Part shown: positions 10,082 through 20,365 of the stretch, in pieces
Layout: each line of letters begins with the position of its first letter
Position numbering within the stretch: the stretch's first letter is position 1
Assembly (NCBI RefSeq): GCF_008000895.1
Contig: NZ_CP042823.1
Span: 6,098,501-6,162,500, forward strand
DNA from: Methylobacterium sp. WL1
GTDB taxonomy: Bacteria; Pseudomonadota; Alphaproteobacteria; Rhizobiales; Beijerinckiaceae
DNA: 64,000 nt
Direction of reading: 5' to 3'
Translations under genes and position numbers: made by a program
The notes under the pieces: model-generated
Databases searched by the model: none
Seen by the model: only the letters and a program-made list of their open reading frames with translations
What the model was told of the DNA's origin: nothing

Positions 10082-10540
10082 ATGACCATCTCACGCCGTT
10101 CGGCGCTCGCCGCCGCGTTCGCCGCGCCGATCCTGATCCACGCGCCGCCGGGGTTCGCCGCCGGAACGGAAGCCTCCGCCCAGACCGCCGAGGTCGAGGC
10201 GGCGGTGGATGCCTTGACCAAGGCCCTGCTCGCGGCGGACGGCACCGCCCTCGATGCCCTCACCCTCAATGGCTTGAGCTACGGCCATTCGAGCGGCGTT
10301 GTGCAGGACAAGGCGGCCTTCGTCGGCGCGCTGACCAGCGGCACCTCGCGCTTCCCAAGCATCACGCTGTCGGACCGCTCGGCCTCGGTGATCGGGGAGG
10401 ACGCGATCGTCCGGCACGTCTTCACCGGTGAGACCGTCGCGGGTGGAAAAACCTCGCCGGTCCATATCGGTGTGCTGCAGGTCTGGCGCCGGGACGACGG
10501 CCGCTGGCGCCTGATGGCGCGCCAGGCGTTCAAGCTCTGA
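10082..10540 (+). CDS. NTF2-like (SnoaL/DUF4440-type) secreted protein
   Basis: A 152-residue protein with an N-terminal twin-arginine-like signal (SRRSALAAAFAAP...). The mature domain fits the NTF2-like fold: an N-terminal helix (VEAAVDALTKALLAADG), then LNGLSYGHSSGVVQDKAAFV, and a final VLQVWRRDDGRWRLMARQAF strand pair typical of DUF4440/SnoaL-like proteins. Function is unknown; small-ligand binding is usual for the fold. It stands on the plus strand between minus-strand secG and ppk2, interrupting an otherwise minus-strand block. Confidence 0.75.
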   Translation: MTISRRSALAAAFAAPILIHAPPGFAAGTEASAQTAEVEAAVDALTKALLAADGTALDALTLNGLSYGHSSGVVQDKAAFVGALTSGTSRFPSITLSDRSASVIGEDAIVRHVFTGETVAGGKTSPVHIGVLQVWRRDDGRWRLMARQAFKL

Positions 10541-10559
10541 CGCGCGACCAGTTCGCCGC

Positions 10560-11471
10560 TCAGTAGCGCGACGGGACGAGCATCTCCGGCGGGGTCGGCG
10601 TGCGGATGTAATCCGCGTGGCGAACCCGCTCGGGCAGGTGAACCGGCGGATGCTCGACGTCCTGGTAGGGGATCTGTTCGAGCAGGTGGCTGATACAGTT
10701 CAGCCTGGCGCGCTTCTTGTCCACAGCCTCGATGACCCACCAGGGCGCCTCGGGGATGTGGGTGCGGGTCAGCATCTCCTCCTTGGCGCGGGTGTAGTCC
10801 TCCCAACGCCGGCGGGATTCGACATCCATTGGCGACAGCTTCCACTGCTTCAACGGGTCGGCGATGCGCATGTGGAAGCGCAGGGCCTGCTCCTCGTCGG
10901 TGATCGAGAACCAGTATTTCAGCAGCACGATGCCGGAGCGCACCAGCATGCGCTCGAACTCGGGCACCGAGCGGAAGAACTCCTCGACGTCGGCATCGGA
11001 GCAGAAGCCCATGACGCGCTCGACGCCGGCCCGATTGTACCAGGAGCGGTCGAACAGCACGATCTCGCCGCCGGCCGGCAGGTGGCTGACGTAGCGCTGG
11101 AAGTACCATTGCGTGCGCTCGCGCTCGCTCGGCGCCGGCAGCGCCGCGACCCGGCAGACGCGCGGGTTGAGGCGCTGGGTGATCCGCTTGATCACGCCGC
11201 CCTTGCCGGCCGAATCGCGCCCCTCGAACAGGACCACGACGCGCAGCTTGCTGTGCTGGAACCAGTCCTGCAGGCGGACCAGTTCGTGCTGGAGGCGCAG
11301 CAGCTCCCGGAAATAGAAGCGGCGGTCGCTGCCGGAGCCGGTCCCGCCCTCGAGGCTGTCGAGGCGGTCGTCCTCGAACCCGAGCTCCATCTCCTCGTCG
11401 TAGCTGTCGAGGATCTCGCGGCGGATCATGTCCACCATCGAGGGGTCGGCGCGGTCGTGATCGATGGTCAT
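10560..11471 (-). CDS. ppk2: Polyphosphate kinase 2
   Basis: A 303-residue PPK2-family enzyme with Walker A GRDSAGKGG at 84-92, the RWYNRAGVE-type lid/Walker B region (FDRSWYNRAGVERVMGF) near 144-160, and DPLKQWKLSPMD later. PPK2 transfers phosphate between polyphosphate and nucleotides. About 50 N-terminal residues precede the core and a tail of about 30 residues follows. It lies between tpiA and secG, genes that are closer together in many relatives. Confidence 0.95.
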   Translation of the reverse strand: MTIDHDRADPSMVDMIRREILDSYDEEMELGFEDDRLDSLEGGTGSGSDRRFYFRELLRLQHELVRLQDWFQHSKLRVVVLFEGRDSAGKGGVIKRITQRLNPRVCRVAALPAPSERERTQWYFQRYVSHLPAGGEIVLFDRSWYNRAGVERVMGFCSDADVEEFFRSVPEFERMLVRSGIVLLKYWFSITDEEQALRFHMRIADPLKQWKLSPMDVESRRRWEDYTRAKEEMLTRTHIPEAPWWVIEAVDKKRARLNCISHLLEQIPYQDVEHPPVHLPERVRHADYIRTPTPPEMLVPSRY

Positions 11472-11584
11472 GGCAGGCTTCGCGGTCGGGTGTCGTCACG
11501 CCCCACAAAGCAGGATCGTGTGACAGTCCCGAGACCCTGACGAAGGCTTTGCCCGAGACTCCCGCCCGAGACCCCGCCCGCGCC

Positions 11585-12346
11585 TCAGGCGTAGGCGCCG
11601 CAGATCCCCAGGAAGTCCTCGGCCACGAGGCTCGCGCCGCCCACCAGGGCGCCGTCGACGTTCTCCACCGCCATCAGCTCGCGGGCGTTGCTGGGCTTCA
11701 CGGAGCCGCCGTAAAGGATGCGGATCCGGTGCGCCTCGTCGCCGACGAGCTTGTCCAGCATCTCCCGCAGAGACGCGTGGACCTCGGCGATGTCGCGGGG
11801 CGTCGGGGTCCGGCCGGAGCCGATCGCCCAGACCGGCTCGTAGGCGATCACAGTGTCGGCCGCGGTGGCGCCCTTGGGCAAGCCGATGGCCAGCTGTGCG
11901 CGGACGATGTCGAGGGCGCGCCCTTGCTCGCGCTCCTCGATGGTCTCGCCGACGCAGATGATGCCGCTCAAGCCGGCGCGGCGGGCGCCGAGCGCCTTGG
12001 CGTGGACGCCGTCATCCGTCTCGTGATGGTAGGCCCGGCGCTCGGAATGGCCGACGATCACGTATTGCGCGCCGAGGTCGGCCAGCATCTCCGCCGAGAT
12101 CGATCCCGTGAAGGCGCCGCTCGGCCGGGCGTGCAGGTTCTGGCCGCCGATGACGATCGGCGAGCCGGCGGCCGCGGCCACGCAGGAGCCGATCAGCGTC
12201 GCAGGCGGGCAGATCAGCACCTCGACGCGGGATGCCAGGTCCGGCGTGAGACCGTCCCGGATCGCCTCGACCACTTTGATCGAAGCCCGGGTCCCGTTCA
12301 TCTTCCAGTTGCCGGCGACCAGCGGTTTCCGCCCCGTCTGCGACAT
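11585..12346 (-). CDS. tpiA: Triosephosphate isomerase
   Basis: A 253-residue TIM. Catalytic elements are visible: GNWKMNG (Lys 15), IVGHSERR (His about 98), [11 protein letters not shown] (Glu about 170 plus the flexible loop) and GGSVKPSN for phosphate binding. It interconverts dihydroxyacetone phosphate and glyceraldehyde 3-phosphate. The gene is divergent from ppiD, with 196 bases between the two starts. Confidence 0.98.
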   Translation of the reverse strand: MSQTGRKPLVAGNWKMNGTRASIKVVEAIRDGLTPDLASRVEVLICPPATLIGSCVAAAAGSPIVIGGQNLHARPSGAFTGSISAEMLADLGAQYVIVGHSERRAYHHETDDGVHAKALGARRAGLSGIICVGETIEEREQGRALDIVRAQLAIGLPKGATAADTVIAYEPVWAIGSGRTPTPRDIAEVHASLREMLDKLVGDEAHRIRILYGGSVKPSNARELMAVENVDGALVGGASLVAEDFLGICGAYA

Positions 12347-12542
12347 CCCTAGCCCTCACCTCGTCCCCGCGCCGCCACGGTATTCCGGGGTCGGCGGGGC
12401 CTACCAGAGCGAGCTTGGGCGCGCAAACCGTCCGAATGGGTGAGCCTTTGCCTGTGGGCGCGAATGGTCTATCGCGGTCGGCTTTCAGGGATGGCACCGG
12501 CCCGGCGACGGGTCGACGGCCGAAGGTATCCGATCACAGATC

Positions 12543-14444
12543 ATGCTTCAGGGCATCCGCAACGCCAGCCAGCATTGGCTCGGCAAGATCGTCTTGACGA
12601 TCATCTTCACCCTGCTGATCGCGGGCGTCGGGATCTTCGGCGTGGAGGAATTCTTCCGCGGCGGCTCCAGCAGCAACGTCGCGACGGTGGGCAGCACGCC
12701 GATCACCGCCGAGCAGGTGCGCCAGGCCTACCAGAACCAGCTGCAGCGCTATCAGACGCAGCTGAAGCGTGCGCTCACCCCGGATCAGGCGCGGATGCTC
12801 GGCCTCGACCGGCAGGTGATGTCGCAGCTGATCACCGAGGCAGCCCTCGACCAGAAGACGCATGATCTCGGTCTCGGGGTGCCGGACGCCTCGGTGATCC
12901 GGGCGATCCACGACGAGAAGAGCTTCCAGAACGCCCAGGGCCAGTTCGAGCCGCAGCTGTTCTACCAGACCCTCCAGCGGGCGGGCCTGAACGAGGGCCT
13001 GTTCGTGCGCGAGCAGCGCTCCGTGATCGCGCGGCTGCAGCTCGCCGAGGCCGTGTCGTCCGATCTGCACGTGCCGGCGGCGATGCGCGAGGCGGTCCAC
13101 CGCTACACCACCGAGCGCCGCTCTGCGGCCTACCTGATGCTGACCCCGTCCGTTGCCGGAGAGATCCCGGCCCCGACCGAGGACGCATTGAAGGCCTGGT
13201 ACGAGGCCAACAAGTCCGGTTTCCGGGCGCCGGAATTCCGGACCGCGACCCTGCTGGTGGTCGATCCCGAGGCGATGGCCAAGCCGGAGGCGATCACCGA
13301 TGCGGACGCCAAGGCCGCATACGAGCTGAACAAGGGCCGCTACGGCAGCCCGGAGAAGCGCACGATCCAGCAGGTCGTGTTTCCGGATGCCACCGCGGCC
13401 GAGACCGCCCGCAAGGCGATCGAGGACGGCTCGAAGACCTTCGAGGCCGTGGCCGAGGAACGCAGCACCGGCGGCACCGACCTGACGCTCGGCACGCTGA
13501 CCAAGGCCGAATTGTTCGACAAGGTGGTGGCGGATGCCGCCTTCGCGCTGCCCGAGGGCGGCGTGAGCCAGCCGGTCCAGGGCCGCTTCGGCACCGTGCT
13601 GCTGCGGGTGACCAAGATCGAGCCCGGCACGGTCAAGCCGTTCGCCGAGGTCGAGGGCGAGATCCGCAAGGGCCTGGCGCTCAGCCGTGCCCGGGACGCC
13701 ATGGAGACGACCCGCGACGCCATCGAGGACCAGCGCGCCAGCGCCAAGCCGCTCGCCGACATCGCCGCCGAGCGCGGGCTGAAGCTCGTGACCGTCAAGG
13801 CGGTGGATCCCCAGGGCAAGGGCCCGGACGGCCAGCGCGTCGCCGACATCCCCGACCCGGACACCACCCTGCCGGCCCTGTTCCGGGCCGAGATCGGCGG
13901 CGACAACGAGCCGCTGCGCACCAAGTCCGGCGGCTACGTCTGGTACGACGTGACCGGCATCGACGCCGCGCACGACAAGCCGCTGGACGAGGTCCGGGAC
14001 GGCGTGAAGGCCGGCTGGACCACCGCCGAGATCGCCAAGCGGCTCCAGGCCAAGGGCCGGGAGCTGGCGGAGAAGCTCAACGGCGGCGCGACCATCGAGG
14101 CGGTCGCCCAGGAGGTCGGCGTCAACACGCAGGAGGCGCAGGACCTTGCCCGCAACCAGGCCAAGGACATGCTAACCGCCGACGACGTGAACCTGATCTT
14201 CGCCACCCCGGTCGGCAAGGCTGGCACCGCGGCCGCGGGTGATTCGCGCGCCGTGTTCAAGGTTACGGCGGCGACGATGCCGGCCTTCGTAGCCAACACC
14301 CAGGGCGACAAGGCGATCACCAAGAACTTCCAGGCCGCGCTCGCCGATGACGTGCTGTCCCAGTATATTTCCGAGGTCCAGAAGAACGCGGGTGTGAAGA
14401 TCGATCAGGCGGCCCTGCGCCGGGCCATCGGCGGAGAGTATTGA
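12543..14444 (+). CDS. ppiD: Peptidylprolyl isomerase PpiD-type chaperone
   Basis: A 633-residue inner-membrane-anchored periplasmic folding factor. MLQGIRNASQHWLGKIVL leads into one membrane helix (ending about residue 37). A SurA-N-like chaperone region follows (STPITAEQVRQAYQNQL...), then a parvulin domain near 260-360 (GSPEKRTIQQVVFPD... LGTLTKAELFDKVV), and a long C-terminal helical region. PpiD assists outer-membrane and secreted protein folding at the Sec exit. Its stop lies 5 bases before trpE, so it heads a ppiD-trpEGDC-moaC-moeA gene string. Confidence 0.93.
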   Translation: MLQGIRNASQHWLGKIVLTIIFTLLIAGVGIFGVEEFFRGGSSSNVATVGSTPITAEQVRQAYQNQLQRYQTQLKRALTPDQARMLGLDRQVMSQLITEAALDQKTHDLGLGVPDASVIRAIHDEKSFQNAQGQFEPQLFYQTLQRAGLNEGLFVREQRSVIARLQLAEAVSSDLHVPAAMREAVHRYTTERRSAAYLMLTPSVAGEIPAPTEDALKAWYEANKSGFRAPEFRTATLLVVDPEAMAKPEAITDADAKAAYELNKGRYGSPEKRTIQQVVFPDATAAETARKAIEDGSKTFEAVAEERSTGGTDLTLGTLTKAELFDKVVADAAFALPEGGVSQPVQGRFGTVLLRVTKIEPGTVKPFAEVEGEIRKGLALSRARDAMETTRDAIEDQRASAKPLADIAAERGLKLVTVKAVDPQGKGPDGQRVADIPDPDTTLPALFRAEIGGDNEPLRTKSGGYVWYDVTGIDAAHDKPLDEVRDGVKAGWTTAEIAKRLQAKGRELAEKLNGGATIEAVAQEVGVNTQEAQDLARNQAKDMLTADDVNLIFATPVGKAGTAAAGDSRAVFKVTAATMPAFVANTQGDKAITKNFQAALADDVLSQYISEVQKNAGVKIDQAALRRAIGGEY

Positions 14445-14449
14445 GGGCC

Positions 14450-15970
14450 ATGGCCGAGGCGCCTGACTACGCGGCCTTCGCCGGACGCTACGAGGCCGGG
14501 CAGCCGAGCCTCGTCGAACTCAGCCTGGTCGCCGACCTCGAGACGCCGGTGGCGGCGTTCCTGAAGCTGCGCGCCCGGCATGCCGGCCCGGCATTCCTGC
14601 TCGAATCGGTGGAGGGCGGCGCGGTGCGCGGCCGCTACTCGATGATCGGTCTCGATCCGGACCTGATCTGGCGCTGTTGCGACGGCGCCCCCGCGATCGC
14701 CCGCGGCGCCGATCTCGACGCCTTCGCGCCGGACGACCGGAATCCGCTCGCCAGCCTGCGGGCATTGATCGCCGAGAGCGCAATCGCTCAGTCCGATGCG
14801 CAGGACCTGCCCCCGATGGCGGCCGGCCTGTTCGGCTATCTCGGCTACGACATGGTCCGCGCCATGGAGCGGCTGCCCGAGCCGAACCCGGATCCCCTGG
14901 GCGTGCCGGACGCGATCCTGATGCGCCCGCGCGTCATGGTGGTGTTCGATTCGATCCGCGACCAGATCACCGTCATCTCGCCGGTGCGGCCTTCGCCCGG
15001 CGTCACCGCCCGCGCCGCCTACGAGGCTGCGCTCGCGTGCCTCGACCGGGTGGCGGAGGCCCTCGAAGGCCCGCTGCCGGTGGATGCGCGGGTGGACCTC
15101 TCGACGGTGGCGCATCCCGAGCCGGTCTCGAACACCTCCCCCGAGGCCTTCGCCGGCATGGTCGCGAAGGCGAAGGAGTACATCGTCGCCGGCGACGTGT
15201 TCCAGGTGGTGCTGTCCCAGCGCTTCTCGGCGCCGTTCACGCTGCCCGCCTTCAGCCTGTACCGCTCGCTGCGGCGGACCAACCCGGCGCCGTTCCTCTG
15301 CTACCTCGACTTCGAGGCTTTCCAGATCGTCTGCTCGTCGCCGGAGATCCTGGTGCGCGTGCGCGACGGGACCGTCACGGTCCGGCCGATCGCCGGCACG
15401 CGCCGCCGCGGCGCGACCCCGGCCGAGGATGCGGCGCTCGCCGCCGAATTGCTGGCCGATCCGAAGGAATGCGCCGAGCACCTGATGCTGCTCGATCTCG
15501 GCCGCAACGATGCCGGCCGGGTCTCGAAGATCGGCACCGTGCGGGTCACCGATTCGTTCTTCATCGAGCGCTACAGCCAGGTCATGCACATCGTGTCGAA
15601 CGTCGAGGGCGACCTCGATCCGCGCCACGATCCGCTCGACGCCCTCGCGGCCGGCTTCCCGGCCGGCACGGTCTCGGGCGCTCCGAAGGTGCGGGCCATG
15701 GAAATCATCGACGAGCTGGAGCACGAGAAGCGCGGGCCTTACGCCGGCTGCATCGGCTATTTCGGCGCGCGCGGCGAGATGGATACGTGCATCGTCCTGC
15801 GTACGGCGATCGTGAAGGACGGGCGCATGCACGTGCAGGCCGGCGCCGGCATCGTCTACGATTCCGATCCGGCCTCCGAGCAGCAGGAATGCGTCAACAA
15901 GGCCAAGGCGCTGTTCCGGGCCGCCGAGGAGGCGGTTCGGTTCGCCGACCAGGCCAAGCGCGGGCAGTAG
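14450..15970 (+). CDS. trpE: Anthranilate synthase component I
   Basis: A 506-residue TrpE. The C-terminal chorismate-binding domain shows GDVFQVVLSQRF, RPIAGTRRRG, LLDLGRNDAGRV and FPAGTVSGAPKVRAMEIIDELE. An N-terminal LLES motif (VEGGAVRGRYSMIG region) suggests tryptophan feedback binding. It makes anthranilate from chorismate with TrpG. ATG 14450 is used because it follows the ppiD stop by 5 bases; the upstream TTG at 14441 is less likely. No leader peptide or attenuator fits between ppiD and trpE. Confidence 0.97.
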   Translation: MAEAPDYAAFAGRYEAGQPSLVELSLVADLETPVAAFLKLRARHAGPAFLLESVEGGAVRGRYSMIGLDPDLIWRCCDGAPAIARGADLDAFAPDDRNPLASLRALIAESAIAQSDAQDLPPMAAGLFGYLGYDMVRAMERLPEPNPDPLGVPDAILMRPRVMVVFDSIRDQITVISPVRPSPGVTARAAYEAALACLDRVAEALEGPLPVDARVDLSTVAHPEPVSNTSPEAFAGMVAKAKEYIVAGDVFQVVLSQRFSAPFTLPAFSLYRSLRRTNPAPFLCYLDFEAFQIVCSSPEILVRVRDGTVTVRPIAGTRRRGATPAEDAALAAELLADPKECAEHLMLLDLGRNDAGRVSKIGTVRVTDSFFIERYSQVMHIVSNVEGDLDPRHDPLDALAAGFPAGTVSGAPKVRAMEIIDELEHEKRGPYAGCIGYFGARGEMDTCIVLRTAIVKDGRMHVQAGAGIVYDSDPASEQQECVNKAKALFRAAEEAVRFADQAKRGQ

Positions 15971-16033
15971 AGCGAGGTTGACCCTGCGGGCGAGAGGGCT
16001 CACATCGCGAAAATGCCCGAGCATGCCGCCGCG

Positions 16034-16648
16034 ATGTCCAACGTCCTCGTCATCGACAACTACGATTCCTTCACCTGGAATCTCGTTCACCTGATCGGCC
16101 CGCTCTGCGGCGCCGTCGCGGTCGCCCGCAACGATACGATCACCGTCGCCGACATCCGCGCTAAGGCGCCGGACGCGATCGTGCTCTCACCCGGCCCATG
16201 TACGCCGAACGAGGCGGGCATCTGCCTCGATGTCGTCCGAGACCTCTCACACGAGATCCCGATCTTCGGCGTCTGCCTCGGGCTCCAGGCGATCGGCCAG
16301 GCCTTCGGCGGCGACGTGATCCGGGCGCCGCTACCGCTGCACGGCAAGGTCTCGACCATCCGGCATGGCGCCAGCGGCCTGTTCCGGGGCCTGAACGACA
16401 GCTTCGAGGCGACCCGCTACCATTCCCTGATCGTGGACCGGGCCAGCTGCCCGGACACGTTGCGGGTCACGGCTGAGGCCGACGGCCTGATCATGGGGCT
16501 GGAGCACGCCGAGCGGCCGCTCCACGGGGTGCAGTTCCACCCCGAGAGCATCCGGTCGCAGCACGGCACGGAGATCGTGAGGAACTTCCTGGATCTGGCC
16601 GCCGCCTGGAACGCGGCGCGTGACAGGACCCGCGCCGACGTGCATTGA
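16034..16648 (+). CDS. trpG: Anthranilate synthase component II (glutamine amidotransferase)
   Basis: A 204-residue class I amidotransferase that supplies ammonia to TrpE. It begins with the family signature VLVIDNYDSFTWNLV. The nucleophile is Cys81 in FGVCLGLQAIGQAFGG, and the HxE pair is in VQFHPESI near 171-173. ATG at 16034 fits family alignments; ATG at 16013 would add seven unconserved residues. It starts about 60 bases after trpE. Confidence 0.95.
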   Translation: MSNVLVIDNYDSFTWNLVHLIGPLCGAVAVARNDTITVADIRAKAPDAIVLSPGPCTPNEAGICLDVVRDLSHEIPIFGVCLGLQAIGQAFGGDVIRAPLPLHGKVSTIRHGASGLFRGLNDSFEATRYHSLIVDRASCPDTLRVTAEADGLIMGLEHAERPLHGVQFHPESIRSQHGTEIVRNFLDLAAAWNAARDRTRADVH

Positions 16649-16683
16649 CGCCGGACGGCCGGGGCGGCCTTCCGACAGAGCGC

Positions 16684-17721
16684 ATGGACAGCTTCAGACC
16701 CCATCTCGCCAAGGTCGCCGGGGGCCTGGCCCTCGACCGTGCCGAGGCGCGCGCGGCCTTCGACGACCTGTTGTCGGGCGAGGTCACGCCCGTGCAGGCC
16801 GGCGCGTTCCTGGCCGCCCTGAAGGTGCGCGGCGAGACCGTCGAGGAGATCGTCGGCGCCGCCGAGGCGATGCGCGCCCGCATGACCCGGATCGATGCGC
16901 CCGCAGGCGCCGTCGACGTGGTCGGCACCGGCGGCGATCATTCCGGCAGCGTGAACGTCTCGACGCTCGCCGCCATCCTGGTCGCCGCCTGCGGCGTGCC
17001 GGTGGCCAAGCACGGGAACCGCGCCGCGACCTCGCGCTCGGGCGCCGCCGACGTGTTGGCGGCTTTGGGCGTCAGGCTTGGGCTCGATGCCGAGGGTCAG
17101 GCCCGGTGCCTCGCCGAGGCCAACCTGTGCTTCCTATTCGCCCAGGCCCATCACGGCGCCATGCGCCACGTGGCGGCGGTGCGCTCCGAGCTGCCGGTGC
17201 GGACGATCTTCAACCTGCTGGGACCGCTCTGTAATCCGGCGGGCGTCGCCTACCAGCTGTTCGGCGTCGCGCAGGAGGCGCTGGCCGAGCCGCTGACGAA
17301 GGTGCTCGCCGAACTCGGCAGCCGCCGGGTCTGGACCGTCCACGGCTCCGACGGACTGGACGAGATCACCGTCACCGGGCCGACCCGCGTGGTCGCCCTC
17401 GATGAGGGCCGGTTGTCCCGGTTCACCATCGATCCGCGGGACCTCGGCCTCCCGTTGCGGGCACCGGAAGAGCTGCGCGGCGGCGATCCTGCCGACAACG
17501 CCCGGGCGCTCGAAGCCGTCCTGGCCGGCGCACGCAACGCCTACCGGGACATCGCCGTTCTCAATGCAGGCGCGGCCCTCGTCGTCGCGGGGGCGGCGTC
17601 GACCCTGGCGGACGGGCTCGCGCGGACGCAGGATGCCGTCGATTCCGGGGCGGCGCGGGACACCCTCGCCCGCTTGGTCCGGGCCTCGAACGATCGCTCG
17701 AACGGGGAGGAGTGCCGATGA
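16684..17721 (+). CDS. trpD: Anthranilate phosphoribosyltransferase
   Basis: A 345-residue TrpD. The PRPP-binding [14 protein letters not shown] region lies at about 80-93, [17 protein letters not shown] follows, and LLGPLCNPA is in the middle of the protein. It joins anthranilate to PRPP. ATG 16684 ([11 protein letters not shown]) is preferred over a TTG that overlaps the trpG stop. Its stop overlaps the trpC ATG by 4 bp. Confidence 0.97.
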   Translation: MDSFRPHLAKVAGGLALDRAEARAAFDDLLSGEVTPVQAGAFLAALKVRGETVEEIVGAAEAMRARMTRIDAPAGAVDVVGTGGDHSGSVNVSTLAAILVAACGVPVAKHGNRAATSRSGAADVLAALGVRLGLDAEGQARCLAEANLCFLFAQAHHGAMRHVAAVRSELPVRTIFNLLGPLCNPAGVAYQLFGVAQEALAEPLTKVLAELGSRRVWTVHGSDGLDEITVTGPTRVVALDEGRLSRFTIDPRDLGLPLRAPEELRGGDPADNARALEAVLAGARNAYRDIAVLNAGAALVVAGAASTLADGLARTQDAVDSGAARDTLARLVRASNDRSNGEECR

Positions 17722-18638
17722 GCACGCTCACGCAGGAATCGGTGACCCATGAGGGTTCTGCCGAGGCGCCGAACGAGCGGCCCAACGTGCTGGCCCGGAT
17801 CGAGGCCTACAAGCGCCGCGAGATCGCCGAGGCGAAGCTGCGGGTGCCGCTGGCCAAGCTCGAGCGCCGCGCCGCCCAGGCCGTGCCGGTGCGCGGGTTC
17901 GCGGCGGCGATCCGGAGCCATCTCGATGCCGGGCGCCCGGCCCTGATCGCGGAGGTGAAGAAGGCCTCTCCGTCGAAGGGCCTGATCCGCGAGGATTTCG
18001 CGCCCGCGACGCTGGCGGCGGCCTACGAGGCTGGCGGTGCCACCTGCCTGTCGGTGCTCACCGACGAGCCGTCGTTCCAGGGGCGTCCGGAATACCTCAC
18101 CGAGGCGCGGGCGGCCTGCGGGCTCCCGATTCTGCGCAAGGACTTTTTGTTCGAGCCCTACCAGGTCTACGAGGCCCGGGCCTGGGGTGCCGATTGCATC
18201 CTTGCCATCATGGCCTGCCTGGACGACGACGAGGCTGAGGCGCTGGTGGCAACCGCGCACGAGCTCGGCATGGACGTGCTGGTCGAGGTCCACGACGAGG
18301 CCGAGTTGAACCGCGCGGTGCCGCTCGGCACGGCCCTGATCGGGATCAACAACCGCAACCTCAAGACCTTCGAGGTCTCGTTCGAGACCGCGATCCGCCT
18401 CGCCCCGGGCATCCCGGCGGACCGGATCGCCGTGGCCGAGAGCGGTATCGGCGGCCATGCCGACGTCAGGCGGCTCCGGGAGCACGGTCTGGGCGTGGTG
18501 CTGGTCGGCGAGAGCCTGATGCGCCAGGCGGACGTCACGCGGGCGACCCGGGAATTGCTGTTCGGTGAGGGCGACGGGCCGGAGCCGGACGCCAAGGCCG
18601 GCAAGGCCAAGAAGCAAGACGACAAGAAGAAGGGGTGA
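17718..18638 (+). CDS. trpC: Indole-3-glycerol phosphate synthase
   Basis: A 306-residue TrpC barrel. Catalytic signatures include [38 protein letters not shown] and VAESGI, followed by LVGESLMR. It makes indole-3-glycerol phosphate. The ends are unusual: about 24 residues precede the core and the C-terminus is a charged Lys/Asp-rich tail ([14 protein letters not shown]). A monofunctional enzyme: no TrpF domain is fused. Confidence 0.97.
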   Translation: MSTLTQESVTHEGSAEAPNERPNVLARIEAYKRREIAEAKLRVPLAKLERRAAQAVPVRGFAAAIRSHLDAGRPALIAEVKKASPSKGLIREDFAPATLAAAYEAGGATCLSVLTDEPSFQGRPEYLTEARAACGLPILRKDFLFEPYQVYEARAWGADCILAIMACLDDDEAEALVATAHELGMDVLVEVHDEAELNRAVPLGTALIGINNRNLKTFEVSFETAIRLAPGIPADRIAVAESGIGGHADVRRLREHGLGVVLVGESLMRQADVTRATRELLFGEGDGPEPDAKAGKAKKQDDKKKG

Positions 18639-18640
18639 GC

Positions 18641-19132
18641 ATGGAACCGGGTTCGACGCTCACCCATCTCGACACCAGCGGCGCGGCCAACATGGTCGAT
18701 GTCACCGACAAGCCCGCCACAGACCGCACCGCCCGGGCCGAGGGCAGCGTGGTGATGCGGCCCGAGACCCTGGCGCTGATCCGCGAGGGCGACGCCAAGA
18801 AGGGCGACGTGGTCGGCACCGCGCGGCTCGCCGGGATCATGGCCGCCAAGCGGACTTACGAGCTGATCCCGCTCTGCCATCCGCTGCTGCTGACGAAGGT
18901 GCGGGTCGAGTGCGAGCTGGACGACGCGCTGCCGGGCCTGCGCATCGCCGCCGAGGTGCGGGTCCAGGGCCCGACCGGGGTCGAGATGGAGGCGCTGACC
19001 GCGGTCTCCGTGGCCTGCCTGACGGTCTACGACATGGTGAAGGCGGTGGATCGCGGCATGCGGATCGAGGGCATCCGCCTCATCGCCAAGGATGGCGGCC
19101 GCTCCGGTGCCTACCGGGCGCCCGACGCATGA
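18641..19132 (+). CDS. moaC: Cyclic pyranopterin monophosphate synthase
   Basis: A 163-residue MoaC. Signatures are [22 protein letters not shown] near the start, [12 protein letters not shown] (active-site His) in the middle, [23 protein letters not shown], and the C-terminal Lys of [12 protein letters not shown]. It completes the first step of molybdenum cofactor synthesis. An AGGGG site precedes ATG 18641; a GTG at 18635 overlapping the trpC stop is the alternative. The stop overlaps moeA by 4 bp. Confidence 0.97.
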   Translation: MEPGSTLTHLDTSGAANMVDVTDKPATDRTARAEGSVVMRPETLALIREGDAKKGDVVGTARLAGIMAAKRTYELIPLCHPLLLTKVRVECELDDALPGLRIAAEVRVQGPTGVEMEALTAVSVACLTVYDMVKAVDRGMRIEGIRLIAKDGGRSGAYRAPDA

Positions 19133-20361
19133 GCACTGGGCTGATCCCGGTCGCCGAAGCGCTGGCACGGGTGCTCGCAAGCATCCCCGCGCCGGTCGAG
19201 GCAGAAACGATTCCGCTGGCCCGGGCCGCAGGGCGCACGTTGGCGGCTGATGTCGCCGCCTCCCGAACGCAGCCGCCGTTCCCGGCCTCCGCCATGGACG
19301 GCTACGCGGTCCGCTTCGCCGATGCGTCCGTGGTTGGTGCCAGCCTGAGATTGATCGGGACCAGCGCGGCCGGTCACGGCTTCTCGGGGCGCATCGGCCC
19401 CGGCGAGGCGGTGCGGATCTTCACCGGCGCTCCCGTGCCGGAGGGCGCCGACGGGATCCTGATCCAGGAGGACGCGCAGGCCGAGGGCGACGTCGTTCGG
19501 GTGATGGAGGCGGTCGAAAGAGACCGATTTATCCGCCGGGCCGGCCTGGACTTCACCGCCGGCGAGACCCTGTTGGTCGCCGGCATGACCCTCGACGCGC
19601 GGCGCCTGGCGTTGTCCGCGGCGGCCGGCCAGCCGGAACTCTCGGTCCGCCGCCGGCCGCGCGTGGCGATCCTCGCGACCGGCGACGAGCTTGTGGAACC
19701 CGGCGCCGTGCCGGCTTGGGACCAGATCGTCGCCTCGAACAGCCTCGCGCTCGCCGCCCTCTCCGCCGAGGCCGGCGCCGAGATCATCGACCTCGGTATC
19801 GCCGCCGACGATCACGGGGCCCTGGAAGATGCGTTCCGCCGCGCCCGCGAGGCCCGGGCCGACCTCTTGGTGACGCTCGGCGGCGCATCCGTCGGCGACC
19901 ACGACCTGGTCCAGGCCGCGCTCGCCCGGGAGGGGCTGGAACTCGGCTTCTGGCGTGTGGCGCTCCGGCCCGGGAAGCCGCTGATGCACGGGCGACTGGG
20001 CGACATGCTGGTGATCGGCCTGCCCGGGAATCCGGTGTCGTCGATCGTCTGCGGACTGCTGTTCGTCGTGCCGGCAATCCGAGCCCTGCAGGGCGACCCG
20101 CAGGCGGGCGCCGACCGGAGCGAACCGGCCACGCTCGCCCGCGACCTGCCGGCCAACGATGGCCGCGCCGACTATATGCGCGCCACCCTCGCGCTCGAAC
20201 CCGGCTGCCTGCCGGTGGCGGATCCGGAGAAGCGCCAGGATTCCTCCATGCTGGCCGTGCTCGGCCGCGCCGAGGCGCTGCTGATCCGCGCGCCGCACGA
20301 GAAGGCCGCGACGGCCGGCGATGCCTGCCGGATCATCCGTCTCGATCGCCGGTTGCTCTGA
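19129..20361 (+). CDS. moeA: Molybdopterin molybdenumtransferase MoeA
   Basis: A 410-residue MoeA, which inserts molybdate into adenylylated molybdopterin. Visible signatures are [61 protein letters not shown] and [11 protein letters not shown]. Its ATG (19129) overlaps the moaC stop (ATGA). The frame is open far upstream, but that part is only the shadow of trpC and moaC. It is the last gene of the ppiD-trp-moa string and converges on the next gene with a 4-base gap. Confidence 0.96.
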   Translation: MSTGLIPVAEALARVLASIPAPVEAETIPLARAAGRTLAADVAASRTQPPFPASAMDGYAVRFADASVVGASLRLIGTSAAGHGFSGRIGPGEAVRIFTGAPVPEGADGILIQEDAQAEGDVVRVMEAVERDRFIRRAGLDFTAGETLLVAGMTLDARRLALSAAAGQPELSVRRRPRVAILATGDELVEPGAVPAWDQIVASNSLALAALSAEAGAEIIDLGIAADDHGALEDAFRRAREARADLLVTLGGASVGDHDLVQAALAREGLELGFWRVALRPGKPLMHGRLGDMLVIGLPGNPVSSIVCGLLFVVPAIRALQGDPQAGADRSEPATLARDLPANDGRADYMRATLALEPGCLPVADPEKRQDSSMLAVLGRAEALLIRAPHEKAATAGDACRIIRLDRRLL

Positions 20362-20365
20362 CCGC

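Noticed and set aside
18565..19128. An N-terminal extension of MoeA through trpC and moaC.
   Set aside because: MoeA family members begin at the ATG at 19129, which overlaps the moaC stop; the upstream translation has no domain.
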